From Nephrocerus scutellatus (Eukaryota > Arthropoda > Insecta > Diptera > Pipunculidae), in NCBI GenBank assembly GCA_947095585.1, contig OX352761.1:54407465-54471464 (forward strand): a stretch of DNA of 64,000 nt. The letters run 5' to 3'. The notes below the pieces were generated by a model. That model saw nothing but the letters and a program-made list of their open reading frames with translations. It searched no databases and was not told where the DNA came from. The position numbers and the translations under genes were made by a program. Positions 23,071 to 33,889 of the stretch are shown one piece after another; position 1 is the stretch's first letter; each line of letters begins with the position of its first letter.

Positions 23071-23780
23071 ATGAATACTTACCTTACTTATATGTTTATT
23101 CAATACAAACGATAAAAATCTTTTGATTAATATTGTTCGATTAGAAAATCGATTAATATAAAAATTTACTTACCTTACTTACATGTTTATTCAATACATT
23201 CGATGAAATGTTTTGCTTTATATTGTTCGATTATAAAATCGATTAATATAAAAATTACTTACCTTAACTTAAATGTTTACTCAATACATTCGATGAAATG
23301 TTTTGCCCTATATTGTTCGATTACAAAATCGATTAATATAAAAAATTACTTACCTTTACTTACATGTTTATTCAATACATTCGATGAAATGTTTTGCTTT
23401 ATATTGTTCGACTATAAAATCGATTAATATAAAAATTACTTACCTTTACTTAAATGTTTATTCAATACATTCGATGAAATGTTTTGCTTAATATTGTTCG
23501 ATTACAAAATCGATTAATATAAAAAATTACTTACCTTTACTTACATGTTTATTCAATACATTCGATGAAATGTTTTGCTTTATATTGTTCGATTATAAAA
23601 TCGATTAATATAAAAGATGCTTAACTTTGCTTTCATGTTTATTCATTACAAACGATAAAAATCTTTTAATTAATATAGTTAGATTATGAAATCGATTAAT
23701 ATAAAAGATACCTTACTTATATGTTTATTCAATACAAACGATAAAAAAGATTTTGCGATTAATATTGTTCCATTACTTCT
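23071..23780. repeat. 90-bp minisatellite in LTR3 (about 8 units)
   Basis: Same monomer as in LTR1 and LTR2. The open frame of repeated SIHSMKCFALYCS-like wording is a by-product of the 90-bp (30-codon) period, not a gene. Confidence 0.9.
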
Positions 23781-24290
23781 TATCTTTATCTTTGAAATTT
23801 TTATATCTTATAACTCTTATTTAAATATAAATCTCTAGAAGTTAAAACTATCTTATTATGATTAATTAGGTTGTTACCCTAAATAATTAACCCAAGAAAA
23901 AAATGTAATAAAAAAGAAACAGTTATTTGTTGATCAAACCGTGACAAGCTAGCGTTTTTTTTGTATGGTTTGATCGTACCGATGGATGCTTTAATAGCGT
24001 AGAGTTTAACATCGGGGCATTCTTCCCTTTTCCCAAGTAGGCACCCCTTAGGAGCGTTACCCGATGAAGGGTGGAGCAAACGGCTTCTTCTCTCCTGTTC
24101 CCCTCTACAACTGTGCACGTCATTTTTTAAATGGTGGTAAGAACTCAGCTTATGGGGGGGGGGCGCAAGATCCCACCCATTTCGGCGAGCTAAGCCTGGA
24201 GCATTCGCATGACGTGCACCCCGCACCTCTCCATTTGCTACAAATAACACCAACGTTGATAAACGACAACAACAACCAATTACCATTACA

Positions 24291-25856
24291 TAAATGGCGC
24301 CCAACGTGGGGCCCGAGAAGATCGGACTTGTTTCTGACACCTTGGGTCTCACACACAATTTCCGTGGAAACCCGAAGATGGTTCAGGCTTGTGTCTGGAT
24401 TCTTTTGGTTCCACATTCTTCCCCCCCTTTCTCCAATTTTAATTTGAAAATAGATTAATTAAAAACAGTTCCCTAAAAGGGACTGACTGCTTTTGTACAT
24501 CCAGCGTGATGGATTGCGCAAGCTCATCCGGAAATGCAAGAGAACTGGTGCTCGACTGCCGGTTTCTTGACCGTTGATACTTGTACAATCGAGATTTTTC
24601 CAATTTCTGGACAGTTTCTCATGTGTCCAGAAATGTTTCTCGCTGGAACTAATTTGTTCCTTCCTAATTTTGCTTATCCGATTGATAAGATCGTTACTTG
24701 GTTCTTATTGGAACTGCAGGAGTTTAGCATGCTGCTGACTTCCTGACCAGAAGTTAATCGGTTCTTCTTTAAATTTCATTACTTCTAGCCTCCGTCTGAC
24801 TTTCTGACCAGAAGTGAATCAGTTCTTCTTGGAATTGCAGTAGTATCAGACACAGGCTAACTATTTGATGAGAGGATGACCAAAATTGGAATTCATAAAA
24901 CTTCAACCTCTACCATTTCTTTCGTCAGTTTGACAAATAGATTTTCGTTCTCGATCTATCTAGGGTTTTCCTTGACCAGTGGAACCATTTTCTAGCTGGA
25001 TTGCTAACCAGATAGTGACTCGATTCTTCTTGGAATTGCAGGATTTTAGCTTAGAGCTAGCTGCTGACCAGAAGTGAATTAGTTCTTCTTGGAATTGTAG
25101 TAAGTTTTAGCGGGGTTGACCTTGCTAATCAGTTAAACACCCTATGGGTCGATTGTCGAAAACATTTAAATTCGTTTTAAATTTCTTTTCCCTACAATAG
25201 GCACCCAGGGTGCACTCACGCTTCCTTTCATCGTTGTGCTCCGGAGGTGTTGCTTGGTGGTGAGGAAGACCCCGATGGAAATTTGAAAGTTAGATATTTG
25301 GTATTTTGTTAGAGAGCATCTAATTGGTACATTTAAGATTGTATAATTAAGATTTAGTTTGGTTATTCAAACTTATTTATTATAAATAAGGTTTTACTAT
25401 CTATTTATCTCAGAAATTTTGAAAAATTTCTTTTTGTTGTTGCAAAAATAAAGCTCTTTACCGGCCTCAGTTATAATTGATTTTTTTTTTTTAAATTTAA
25501 ACTGTGCTGCTTCGTTAGGAAGATCCGTTCATAGATAGAAATTATCGAACTTTTGTTTGAATAAATATTTAAAAGCATACGACGTTTCTTCGTATATCTA
25601 TATCCATGCTTGAATAGCAATTGTCTTATTGAATTCTCAGTCCATTCGAATAGTCATTTAAATACATACGACTGTTCCTATTATCTTTGTATTTTATTAA
25701 ATTGAATTTTTTTTCCCCCTCATTCGATTGACTTGTTACTATCAGCATGACAGTAAGGCCAGCTTAGACGGTCCCAAGAAAACCAACTTGTGTGGGGAAT
25801 TTGTCGCCTTTTTCAGTCCTCTCGTCGTTCTCTGTGGAACACTTTGACGCCTGTTT
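24291..25856 (+). mobile_element. Leader 3 of the multimer (1,566 bp, non-coding)
   Basis: Nearly identical to leader 2, including the diverged repeats, AATAAA and the 3' boundary. No frame of interest on either strand. Confidence 0.8.
24295..24312 (+). other. Primer-binding site after LTR3 (tRNA-Lys)
   Basis: TGGCGCCCAACGTGGGGC, identical to the site after LTR2. Confidence 0.9.
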
Positions 25857-26964
25857 TGTAGTGGCGACATTGTCAGGTGCCACCCTATGAACCATGATTT
25901 TGAAAATAATAACTCCAACAGAATGTGCGAACGACTAGGTTACACATTCCGTTGGTTACCGAAAATTCCAAGGCGGGAATTGCACCGCAAAAACATGCGA
26001 TGTATTGCGCTCACGTTCTGCCTACTAGCCTTGGTTAAACGCGTTCTCTGTCGGCTGATCTTTCCAGTTTGTTTAGCGTGGTAAACCAGCAAGAGAAAAA
26101 GTTCGTCACTAGGCAGTTGATAGAAAACAGCGCTGAGTGCCGGTCGGCATTCGATTTCCCTGCTGCATTAACGTCTGTCGGCTCAGTAATTAAATACATA
26201 CATACCTTCTTCGACAAAAGGAAATTTTTTGAGTTTTTGTTGTAACGTGATAGAACAACGCGTATAATAAGTATTTTCTGTCAAAGATAAAAAAAAAGAA
26301 CTTTTTGGTTATTGCGTGAAAACAAAAAATATACCACGGTTAAACTAGGTCTAATTAATTGAATTTTGGTTGCGTGATCCAACATAACACGAAGACTGTG
26401 GTCCTAGACCAATCAATTTTGCTCTGTGTGTTAAAGAAACAAAGCGGTTAATATTGTACAACAAAAAAATTGAATTTTGGTTTGCGGGACGAAAGTGATC
26501 CGCATGAGATGAGTTTTTTTTCTCAGCATCATAACCTAAGCATTCGATATATGATACTCACTTCCATCATAACCTAACAAATAGCTTAAAGGAGTACATT
26601 TGAAAATGCGGACATTGTCATAGACAATTCTCTTTGAAAGAAAGTAGAGTCTCGGAACAGACAAATAGCACCAATACTCATACCTACGATTCTCACCGCC
26701 ATTCGTCGCAAAAAAAAGGGAAAAATTTTATGCTACACCCCCCCATGCTGGATAAGGAGGCAGGAAGTTTTTTCTCATACAACAGCGCTTCGGCTCGTCA
26801 GGATGCCTTGAGAACGAACCAAGATACGCCCGTTTCCAGGGCCTAGAACAAACACGTAGACAAGGAGTAGTTATATATATAAATGTTATATTTCCTGCAG
26901 AGTGGTTATGAGATACCTAAAAATATAGTTTATGCGATTGTTTTATTTTGTTCAAAAAAAAGAA

Positions 26965-27350
26965 AAAAAAAGAAAAAAATTGAGGTGTGGGCACAACACG
27001 ACTTTCTTTTACGGACGGGGCCGGAATTTTCAGTAACTATATATATTTTTTGCATTTTCTCATAGTAGTTTACTACTACGACTACCACTTCCGTTTGGCC
27101 GATTTCCGCCAAAATCAACTGGGCCCTCCCAATTTATGTAGAAAGCTTAAATATGAATTTTCGTCTCAATCAATTCAGCCGTCTTGGCTGTAGAGTCAAT
27201 ACAGAGCCACAGACATACAGACAGACATAGCTTTTTTTTTTTGCTTTTTCTGACTCAAGAGATACGGTAATGGGTAAATCTGCAAAAATCCCGAGTTCGA
27301 AAATTTTCATGATTACTATACTTACTTTTACTACTAAATAGTAAAAGAAA
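26965..27350. mobile_element. Short repeat inserted in LTR4 (same site as in LTR3)
   Basis: Same position and practically the same sequence as 22290-22675, offset 4,675 bp. Shared by descent from one insertion rather than two events. Confidence 0.8.
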
Positions 27351-27745
27351 GTAAAATGTGATTGCTAAGTATCATAATAGATGAAAACCAGAGTGAGCGT
27401 GGTATTCATTTCTTCTTCGTTTTTTCCCCTCGGTGTCTTCGCGCGGTAACGCCCCTGTATTGGGTGCGTAATTATCATTAATCATCAAACATTAAATTTC
27501 AGCAACCTTATCATCGTCAGCGCTTTCGAGGAGGAGGATTTGTGTTCCGTAAGTTGTTTTGATTTTCTTTCTATTATAATACACATATGTTCCACTAAGC
27601 AAAGAACAAATTAAGCTTTTTTTTCTTAGTGGATACCTATGACATCTTTTATTTGTGACCCATGGGTCAGCGTTTGGTTGAAAAGTACCTAAACATGAGG
27701 CCATTTTAGTACACTTGAGAGAGAATAAGAAGGGAAGAAAGATGA

Positions 27746-28445
27746 ATACTTACCTTACTTATATGTTTATTCAATACAAACGATAAAAATCTTTTGATTA
27801 ATATTGTTCGATTACAAAATCGATTAATATAAAAATTTTACTTACCTTACATGTTTATTCAATGCATTCGATGAAATGTTTTGCTTTATATTGTTCGATT
27901 ATAAAATCGATTAATATAAAAATTACTTACCTTTACTTAAATGTTTACTCAATACATTCGATGAAATGTTTTGCTTAATATTGTTCGATTACAAAATCGA
28001 TCAATATAAAAATTACTTACCTTTACTTACATGTTTATTCAATACATTCGATGAAATGTTTTGCTTTATATTGTTCGATTATAAAATCGATTAATATAAA
28101 AATGACTTACCTTTACTTAAATGTTTATTCAATACATTCGATGAAATGTTTTGCTTAATATTGTTCGATTACAAAATCGATTAATATAAAAAAATTACTT
28201 ACCTTTACTTACAAGTTTATTCAATACATTCGATGAAATGTTTTGCTTTATATTGTTCGATTATAAAATCGATTAATATAAAAGAGCTTAACTTTGCTTA
28301 CATGTTTATTCATTACAAACGATAAAAATCTTTTGATTAATATATTTCGATTATGAAATCGATTAATATAAAAGATACCTTACATATATGTTTATTCAAT
28401 ACAAACGATAAAAAAATTTTGCGATTAATATTGTTCGATTACTTC
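27746..28445. repeat. 90-bp minisatellite in LTR4 (about 8 units)
   Basis: Same monomer. Copy number similar to LTR3. Confidence 0.9.
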
Positions 28446-28579
28446 TTATCTTTATTTTTGATTTTTTTTATATCTTATAACTGTTATTTAAATATAAATG
28501 ACGTGCACCCCGCACCTCTCCATTTGCTACAAATAACACCAACGTTGATAAACGACAACAACAACCAATTACCATTACA

Positions 28580-28583
28580 TGGG
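28580..28583. other. Target-site duplication TGGG (right)
   Basis: Directly follows LTR4; partner of 11903-11906. Confidence 0.85.
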
Positions 28584-29370
28584 TTTTTGGTTCTCAGTGC
28601 CTCTATTTCGCTAGCGAACTCCCTTTGTTGAATGTGTTTTAATAAAATTTCTTCAGATGCTTGCCTTTCTTCTCTGTTAGCCTCTATGGTTTTATCTTTG
28701 GTTTTGAGGTTGTTTATAAAACGTTTCACAAGTGACAATACCTTGCACATCATTACGAAACTAGAGTATTTGCTCATACAATTGTCCAGGAATTCGTTTA
28801 TTACAACCACAAATGCGCCCATCTTTGAGGGCCGTAATTCTTCGGTCGTTAGGTTTTGTGATGAAATGCCCCTTAATTGTGCTGGTTTGGTTTTATCGAA
28901 GTCACTTAGCCAATGAAGCCCATGCCACCAAAGCTCGTTTCCCAGAAGATCAGTTGTACTCATGCCCCTCGAGGCGATATCAGCTGGGTTATCCTTTGAT
29001 GAAACACGAAACCAATGTTCTCTTTTGTAAATCCTTATGATCGCGCTTGTTATGTTTGCGACGAACGTAGTCCACCGTCTAGGATGTGCAGACAACCAGT
29101 CTAAAACTATTTTTAAATCTGTATATAAATAAATGTTAGTGATTTTGCACTTTAACGATTCTTCCACCATCTTCATTAAGTTGGATAGCAGTAAAGCTCC
29201 CATAAATTCTAATCGTGGCAAACTTATTTGTTTCACTGGTGCTACGCGCGATTTGGCTGTGATGATGGTTGCCTTAAACCATTGTTCGTATTAACTAGTG
29301 CGTACACAACTGCGGCATAAGCTTGTTCACTTGCGTCACTAAACCCTATTAAACTTAATTGATTAGTTGT
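28581..29370 (-). pseudogene. BEL F RNase H and connection region
   Basis: The open minus frame runs from 29236 to the LTR4 junction. It has the BEL/Pao signatures SLPRLEFMGALLLSNLM, YTDLKIVLDWLSAHPRRW (catalytic Asp kept; the usual TDS reads TDL), NPADIASRGM and WWHGLHWLSDF. About 130 bases to the right (29240-29370) bridge to the RT fragment in another frame. The last residues of this frame past 28581 are LTR sequence read by chance. Confidence 0.85.
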
Positions 29371-29719
29371 TTGCAGTCACCTTGGGATTCGAATGGAATG
29401 CTCGTTCTGGTAATTTCGCGGTGAATTTGAATGTATCTTCGTAAGGATCCTGTTGAAGACCAAATACCTTAGCAGCGATTGAGGGTTCTCCTATATCTTT
29501 CATTGCTCTTTCGTCCGGGACTTGGTTCCGAATGAATGATCGTAGCTCGTCATTATTTGTGAGGAACTTGCGCATTCTGAACCCATGCTTGCTTAATTTG
29601 ATCGTTACCTGCTTCATAATTTCCATGACCTTCGCCGCACTGATAGCTCCGGTCATCATATCGTCCACATACATATCTTCCAATATAATCTGTCCTGCTT
29701 CTGGGTGGCTTGATTGCAT
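29363..29719 (-). pseudogene. BEL F reverse transcriptase, catalytic part
   Basis: The minus frame contains the RT active-site motif Y-V-D-D at 29660-29671 (DMYVDDMMTG), followed by the BEL/Pao thumb region. A frameshift between 29719 and 29752 separates it from the fingers/palm part. The motif is intact, but the gene is not. Confidence 0.85.
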
Positions 29720-29751
29720 TTGGCAACCAATTTCTTTTAAGCTACGTGTTG

Positions 29752-30249
29752 CTAAGTACGCTGCTGATGCCGTGCCATATGTGTTTTTAATCTGTAAACT
29801 GCTGGTTGTTCATGTTTATTATTTCGCCACAAAATATTTTGGTACTCTTGATCTCGTTTTGACACCCACACCTGCCGGTACATCTTCTCTATGTCTCCAC
29901 ACAGTACAAATTCGTGCTGGCGGAACTTTAATAATATTTTGAGCAGTGGTGGTTGCACAGTGGGACCGACCATTAAAATGTTGTTTAATGATATCCCAGT
30001 AGATGACTTTACGGAAGCATCAAAAACCACTCTTAGCTTCGTAGTAGTGCTGTCTGCCTTCAATACTCCGTGATGCGGCATATAATATTTGATAGCAAGG
30101 CTGCAACCTTGTACCATTTCCATATGCCCGAGCTTCTCATATTCCGCCATGAATGCCTTGTAAATTGCTCCGAATTGTTCGTTACGCTCGAATTTCCTTT
30201 CCATAGCCTTTAATATTTTGAGGGCAGCATTATAAGTTGTCCCAAGCAT
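29752..30249 (-). pseudogene. BEL F reverse transcriptase, fingers/palm part
   Basis: The minus frame has YYMPHHGVLK, KLRVVFDAS and the first catalytic Asp region LCGDIEKMYRQV, all typical of BEL/Pao RTs. It continues in a different frame at 29719. The last part (after about 29800) drifts out of register. Confidence 0.85.
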
Positions 30250-30275
30250 GACAGGGGTTTGCTTGTATAGCAGAT

Positions 30276-30764
30276 TTACAATGAATTTGTTGTCTTCTGC
30301 TTTGTTGGTTGTGGTCTGAAAACGCTCTTCACATCTGGGGTTCGTTTATTGCTTTTCGGAAGTTCTTCCATTTCCCAGAATCTGCTAAGGGAATTATCTA
30401 TATCAAAAAGAATATTAAATTTTGTCAGATCGGTATTTTTCTGCTGATTCTCGCCGCTTCCTCCGGCCACAATCCAACCAAACACAGTTTCAATTGCTGC
30501 CAAGCCACTTGGCAAGTGTAGTTTCTTCGATGCTAATGATTTGAAGAAGATATACACTCCCAAAAGCAATTCGATTTGTCCGTTCTTGTTAAACATTGGA
30601 TCAGCCAGCTGCAGCTCCTTCAGCAATTCGGCATCACGTTCTGATATTTTATATGATTTGGATATGACGGATACTTTCGGGATGATGAATACATGTGCTG
30701 CTAGTGTTTCTTTACCATAAGTTGACTTAATGATCATCTCTGTGGAATCTTTCGTTGTCACCAT
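30276..30764 (-). pseudogene. BEL F protease-RT linker region
   Basis: 163 codons between protease and RT with the BEL/Pao phrases KELQLADPMFNKNGQIELLLG and AIETVFGWIVAGG. In active elements this is the C-terminal part of the aspartic protease region and the start of RT. It opens after a frameshift near 30770-30790. Confidence 0.75.
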
Positions 30765-30779
30765 TCCCGTTTCACCTAG

Positions 30780-30976
30780 CCCTTTACCAAAATTCTAGCG
30801 TTTTTGCGCTCTAGCTTTAAATCCCGCATACATGCTTCAGAAATGAAGGATGCCTGGGATGCAGAATCCAGTAATGCACGATATGTTAGTGTGTAGTGAC
30901 CATTGACGTCTTTAATCATCACCAAAGCGGTTGGTAAGATATTGTGTGATGTACGTGGTATAAGTTTTCAAGTCTG
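30780..30976 (-). pseudogene. BEL F aspartic protease core
   Basis: The minus strand reads PTALVMIKDVNGHYTLTYRALLDSASQASFI-like wording. The active-site triplet is D-S-A (about 30858-30876) where BEL/Pao proteases have D-S-G. The Gly-to-Ala change in the catalytic loop would likely harm activity. A stop lies near 30795. Confidence 0.7.
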
Positions 30977-31306
30977 CTACATGTCACTTGCAGCCTCCTT
31001 TGTGGCTAGTTCAATTTTGTGGACTTGAGCGCTCGGTTGATTAGCTTGCTTGGCTGCCCTCGATGTATCTGATGATTCATGTAGGGTGGTATGGTGTTTC
31101 CTTTGACAGTGATAACATCTCGCTCTTGATCTGCACTCTTTAACCCGGTGTCCGCCATTTAAACAATTGAAGCACCTATTGCTGGCTTGAATTGCTGCTG
31201 ACCTTTGTGTTGAGTAAATGCCTTGATAAGTGTCGCATTCATATATTCGATGCTCCTCTTGTTTGCATATTGCGCATTTGTTAGTGACTTCGGTTGATGT
31301 AGCCAC
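30977..31306 (-). pseudogene. BEL F gag, zinc-knuckle part
   Basis: The frame holds three Cys/His clusters in BEL/Pao gag style: CAICKQEEHRIYEC, CFNCLNGGHRVKEC and CYHCQRKHHTTLH. It is in a different frame from the preceding capsid region (frameshift between 31306 and 31383). It would bind the genomic RNA. Confidence 0.85.
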
Positions 31307-32222
31307 TGTATATGCTTGTGGTACTGGTATCGCTCGATTTGGGATAAATTTCCTTGTATAGCCCTTGACTCAGCCATATCCATCTTTCCTAGGAGTGCCA
31401 GTAAGTCATCGAAAGTGGGAAATTCCTGCTCCGTTGTTTCCTACGCCCAAAGAGACCTGGTTTCGTTATCTAATTTATTAAGTGTAATATAAATTAACCA
31501 AGGATCTATTTTTTCAGCATTCGCACCTAACGCCTTTAGTCCTCTAACTGCTTCGTCGATTGTATCCGTCAGTTTTATAATGTTTGCGACATTTGGTTGT
31601 GTAATATTTGGGTGCTCTATGAATGTCTTAATAAATCCGTTGACGGCTTTTCGTTTTCTGTAGTATCGTTTTATGAGCTTCTGTAGCGCTTCATTATAAT
31701 TAGAATCAGTCACTGGAAGATGCCGGATTAGTGCTAATGGTTCTTCTTTTAACACACCCCTCAGGTACTGAAACCTATGCGCCGCTGTTAAATTTTCTCG
31801 TTCATGAATGGTGGAGCTGTATAGGTCGAAGAACAATTGCCACTGCATGTAGTCCCCTTCAAATACTGGAATATTTATTTTTGGCAAACGAACTTTAATG
31901 GCTTGGCGGTGTGTAGTATTCATGGTATTGTCTGCGAGTAATAACCTTGGTGTCTCAAGGCTGCGTTCGCGTGCGATGGCATTTAACCATGCATGAACTT
32001 GTAATAATTGTCCTCAAAGTCTGGCAGGTCTGATTCGACGTCGCAATCAAGATCAAACATCTCCTTTTCAATGTTTTGGAACTCATTTAGCAACCGCTGT
32101 ACTCTCTCCTGCTTAACATATATTTCGTCTATGCTAGCGGTTTCCAAATTGCCACGAACATGCGTTAACAATTTAGTCATTGAGCCCATGGTTATGGCTC
32201 GTTGCCTTTTCAAGCTCTCCAT
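31307..32222 (-). pseudogene. BEL F gag, N-terminal and capsid part
   Basis: Start codon at 32222 (MESLKRQRAITMGSMTKLL), a common BEL/Pao gag beginning with a short helical region. A frameshift near 31930-31980 leads into 31923-31441, which carries KVRLPKINIPVFEGDYMQW and LPVTDSNYNEALQKLIKRYY, the hallmark capsid region. The frame ends at a TAG at 31441-31443 but continues in the same frame to about 31300, so this is a single in-frame stop. Confidence 0.85.
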
Positions 32223-32242
32223 ATTATCACTTCACAAGAACT

Positions 32243-32260
32243 TTCCACCTGGGGGCGCCA
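32243..32260 (-). other. Candidate primer-binding site of BEL F
   Basis: Just upstream of gag the minus strand reads TGGCGCCCCCAGGTGGAA. The TGGCGCC start fits a primer site next to a 5' LTR, but the rest does not match a tRNA I can name. Confidence 0.4.
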
Positions 32261-32705
32261 ATATTTCTCTATGGATAAATGGTAATTTCTTTGCATCCAA
32301 CTGTTAAAGAAAATGAATACCCTTTGATAGATGTACACGGTTTCCAATCCTTTCTCGCCTTTAAAGTTGACGCTAGTTTTTTTATTAACAAAATGTTCCG
32401 CAAATTATGTATAGAAGAATATCACACGCAGCACCGATAAACAGTTACACACAAAAAAATGAAGTATTATTTCATATTAATTAATTTTATTTTAAGTATT
32501 AAGTAAGTACAACCCGAGACAGCCAACTGAGCTGTAGACTGAAAAAATTCTATATAATAATATGAAAAAGAATGAAACTTTTATGTATAACAGTAGTTTT
32601 TCTCTCTTCTCTCTACTGCACATCGCCAGACGACGACGACGACGACAAATTCTTCTTCTTTTGTATGCGGTACTTGAACAACCGTGGTGAAGGTTTTTCT
32701 CCATG
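32261..32705 (-). repeat. Possible 5' LTR of BEL F
   Basis: About 445 bp between the candidate primer site and an unrelated LINE fragment. It contains (GAC)n-like and polypyrimidine stretches near 32610-32660. The partner LTR is not visible in the window, so both edges are uncertain. Confidence 0.3.
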
Positions 32706-32708
32706 ATT

Positions 32709-32820
32709 GCAACAATAATGCTGCAGTTAGTTCAGATTAACCTCCAACACTCTAAAAAGGCTGTCCAAGAACCATGGATTGTTAACAACCTGGTTTGCGG
32801 ATTCAGGACATATTAGTGAA
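32709..32820 (+). pseudogene. LINE endonuclease N-terminal fragment
   Basis: The plus strand reads LVQINLQHSKKAVQEPWIVNNLVCGF, the start of an APE-type endonuclease in Jockey/R1/I-group ORF2, with the catalytic Glu of the EPW motif. The usual spacer between the helix and EPW is missing, so there is an internal deletion. Only about 35 residues are preserved. Confidence 0.65.
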
Positions 32821-33889
32821 ACGTAATCTAAATCTATATTCTAAATGTATTTATATAAATTTATACATGGAAATGTATCTAAATGTAATCTAAATGTGTA
32901 TAACTTCAGCGATCGAAGTGTAGCTGCCAAACATCAACGACAGGGGTGAGTTACTTTTCGATTATAATTTTAAGTACTAACCTAACTGTAGTCAATACTG
33001 GTAATGAATCAACCTTCGTAACCAGGAGTAGACAAGAAGTGTTTGATTGAACTCTTGTCACCGACTCTGTTATGGAGAGGGTCCCACTAGGGGTTCTGCC
33101 ACTAGCAAAGACATCACGACACGCTCGCGGTTGCTCGGTCTAGCTTGTCGGACGGGCGGTTCTTGTCTCTTGCCAGTGAAACCTCCTCATTAACAAAAAA
33201 AAAATTTCCTGTCGAATTATAAAGGGGAAAAAATGGGGGAATGGTAAAAGGTACGAAAAGGGAAGGATATCCTCTCAGTCCAGTTGCAGTCAGGTCGTTC
33301 CTTCACTTTCTTAAGATTCAACCTATAACTATACTAATTTATGTTAACCTATATTAGAATTAAAGTAAAAGAAAATTATTTCTTTATCTTTTAAGAAATC
33401 ATTTTATTTCCTTAAATAATTTACTTAACTATTACCTAACCTACTTTAGAAGGAATGACCTGATTGCATCTGCACCGAGGCATCGCAAAATCGTCAAAGA
33501 AGTGGTCGACATTACTCAGTCTACAAGTCCACAGTTCGTCAGGTCATACTCTGAAAAGCGCCGGAGAAACCATCACGGGATTATCGATCCCAGCCACATA
33601 CCATGCCAACGTGGTCTACTCGCTCATGATGCTTAACATCAGATGCAAGTAAAAAACGAGAAAAAAAATGATACCTCTAACCCAAAGGTTAAGCAAAAAT
33701 AATAATTCAAGGTTTTTTCATTTAAACGTTATAAATCTTTTTAATGCAAATTAATTATTATTGGGAATTTGTCCTCTGAATTCAGAAGGATTTCTATGAA
33801 CTTTTACTGTAAGAAACTGTAAATGTTTATAGATACATATGTACTTAATTCATTTGTAAAAATTCATTTGTAAAAAAAATTATAATTCA
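32821..33889. other. Unassigned DNA
   Basis: No element recognised. A plus-strand frame at 33464-33652 gives no family I know. TAATCTAAAT-like phrases repeat at about 32823-32895. Confidence 0.4.

Larger units (their letters stand above)
21183..24290 (+). repeat. LTR3 of the multimer (3,108 bp)
   Basis: Same ends. It carries an insertion of about 380 bp (22290-22675) that is also in LTR4 at the same place but not in LTR1 or LTR2. Its 90-bp array (23071-23780) has about eight units. Confidence 0.9.
11907..28579 (+). mobile_element. LTR retroelement multimer: four LTRs, three non-coding leaders
   Basis: Order: LTR1, leader 1, LTR2, leader 2, LTR3, leader 3, LTR4. All LTRs start TGTAGTGG and end CCATTACA, near-perfect inverted ends. 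Each of LTR1-3 is followed four bases later by an 18-nt match to the tRNA-Lys primer site, giving plus orientation. The outer ends are bounded by TGGG (11903-11906 and 28580-28583), so one insertion event into the BEL/Pao pol later grew into a multimer. No gag or pol frame exists in any leader, so it is a non-autonomous, LARD-like element. Its autonomous partner is not in the window. Confidence 0.9.
25857..28579 (+). repeat. LTR4 of the multimer (2,723 bp)
   Basis: It starts TGTAGTGG and ends CCATTACA before TGGG. It carries the same 380-bp insertion as LTR3. It has lost about 400 bp near its 3' end: the array is followed by AAATATAAAT, then ACGTGCACCCCGCACC directly, skipping the segment with the G-tract. 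No leader or primer site follows it. Confidence 0.9.
28581..32260 (-). mobile_element. BEL/Pao element (BEL F), gag to RNase H part
   Basis: Minus-strand remnants follow BEL/Pao order from right to left: gag, zinc knuckles, protease, RT, RNase H. The integrase start continues at 11906-11525 beyond the LTR multimer. All domains are recognisable, but several frameshifts and at least one in-frame stop (31441-31443) make it inactive. A candidate primer site lies at 32243-32260. The LTRs are not clear. Confidence 0.85.

Noticed and set aside
32709..32755. Reading the plus-strand end CCTCCAACA as the TGTTGGAGG start of a BEL F 5' LTR
   Set aside because: The same bases encode a LINE endonuclease start (QINLQHSKKA) on the plus strand, which explains them better.
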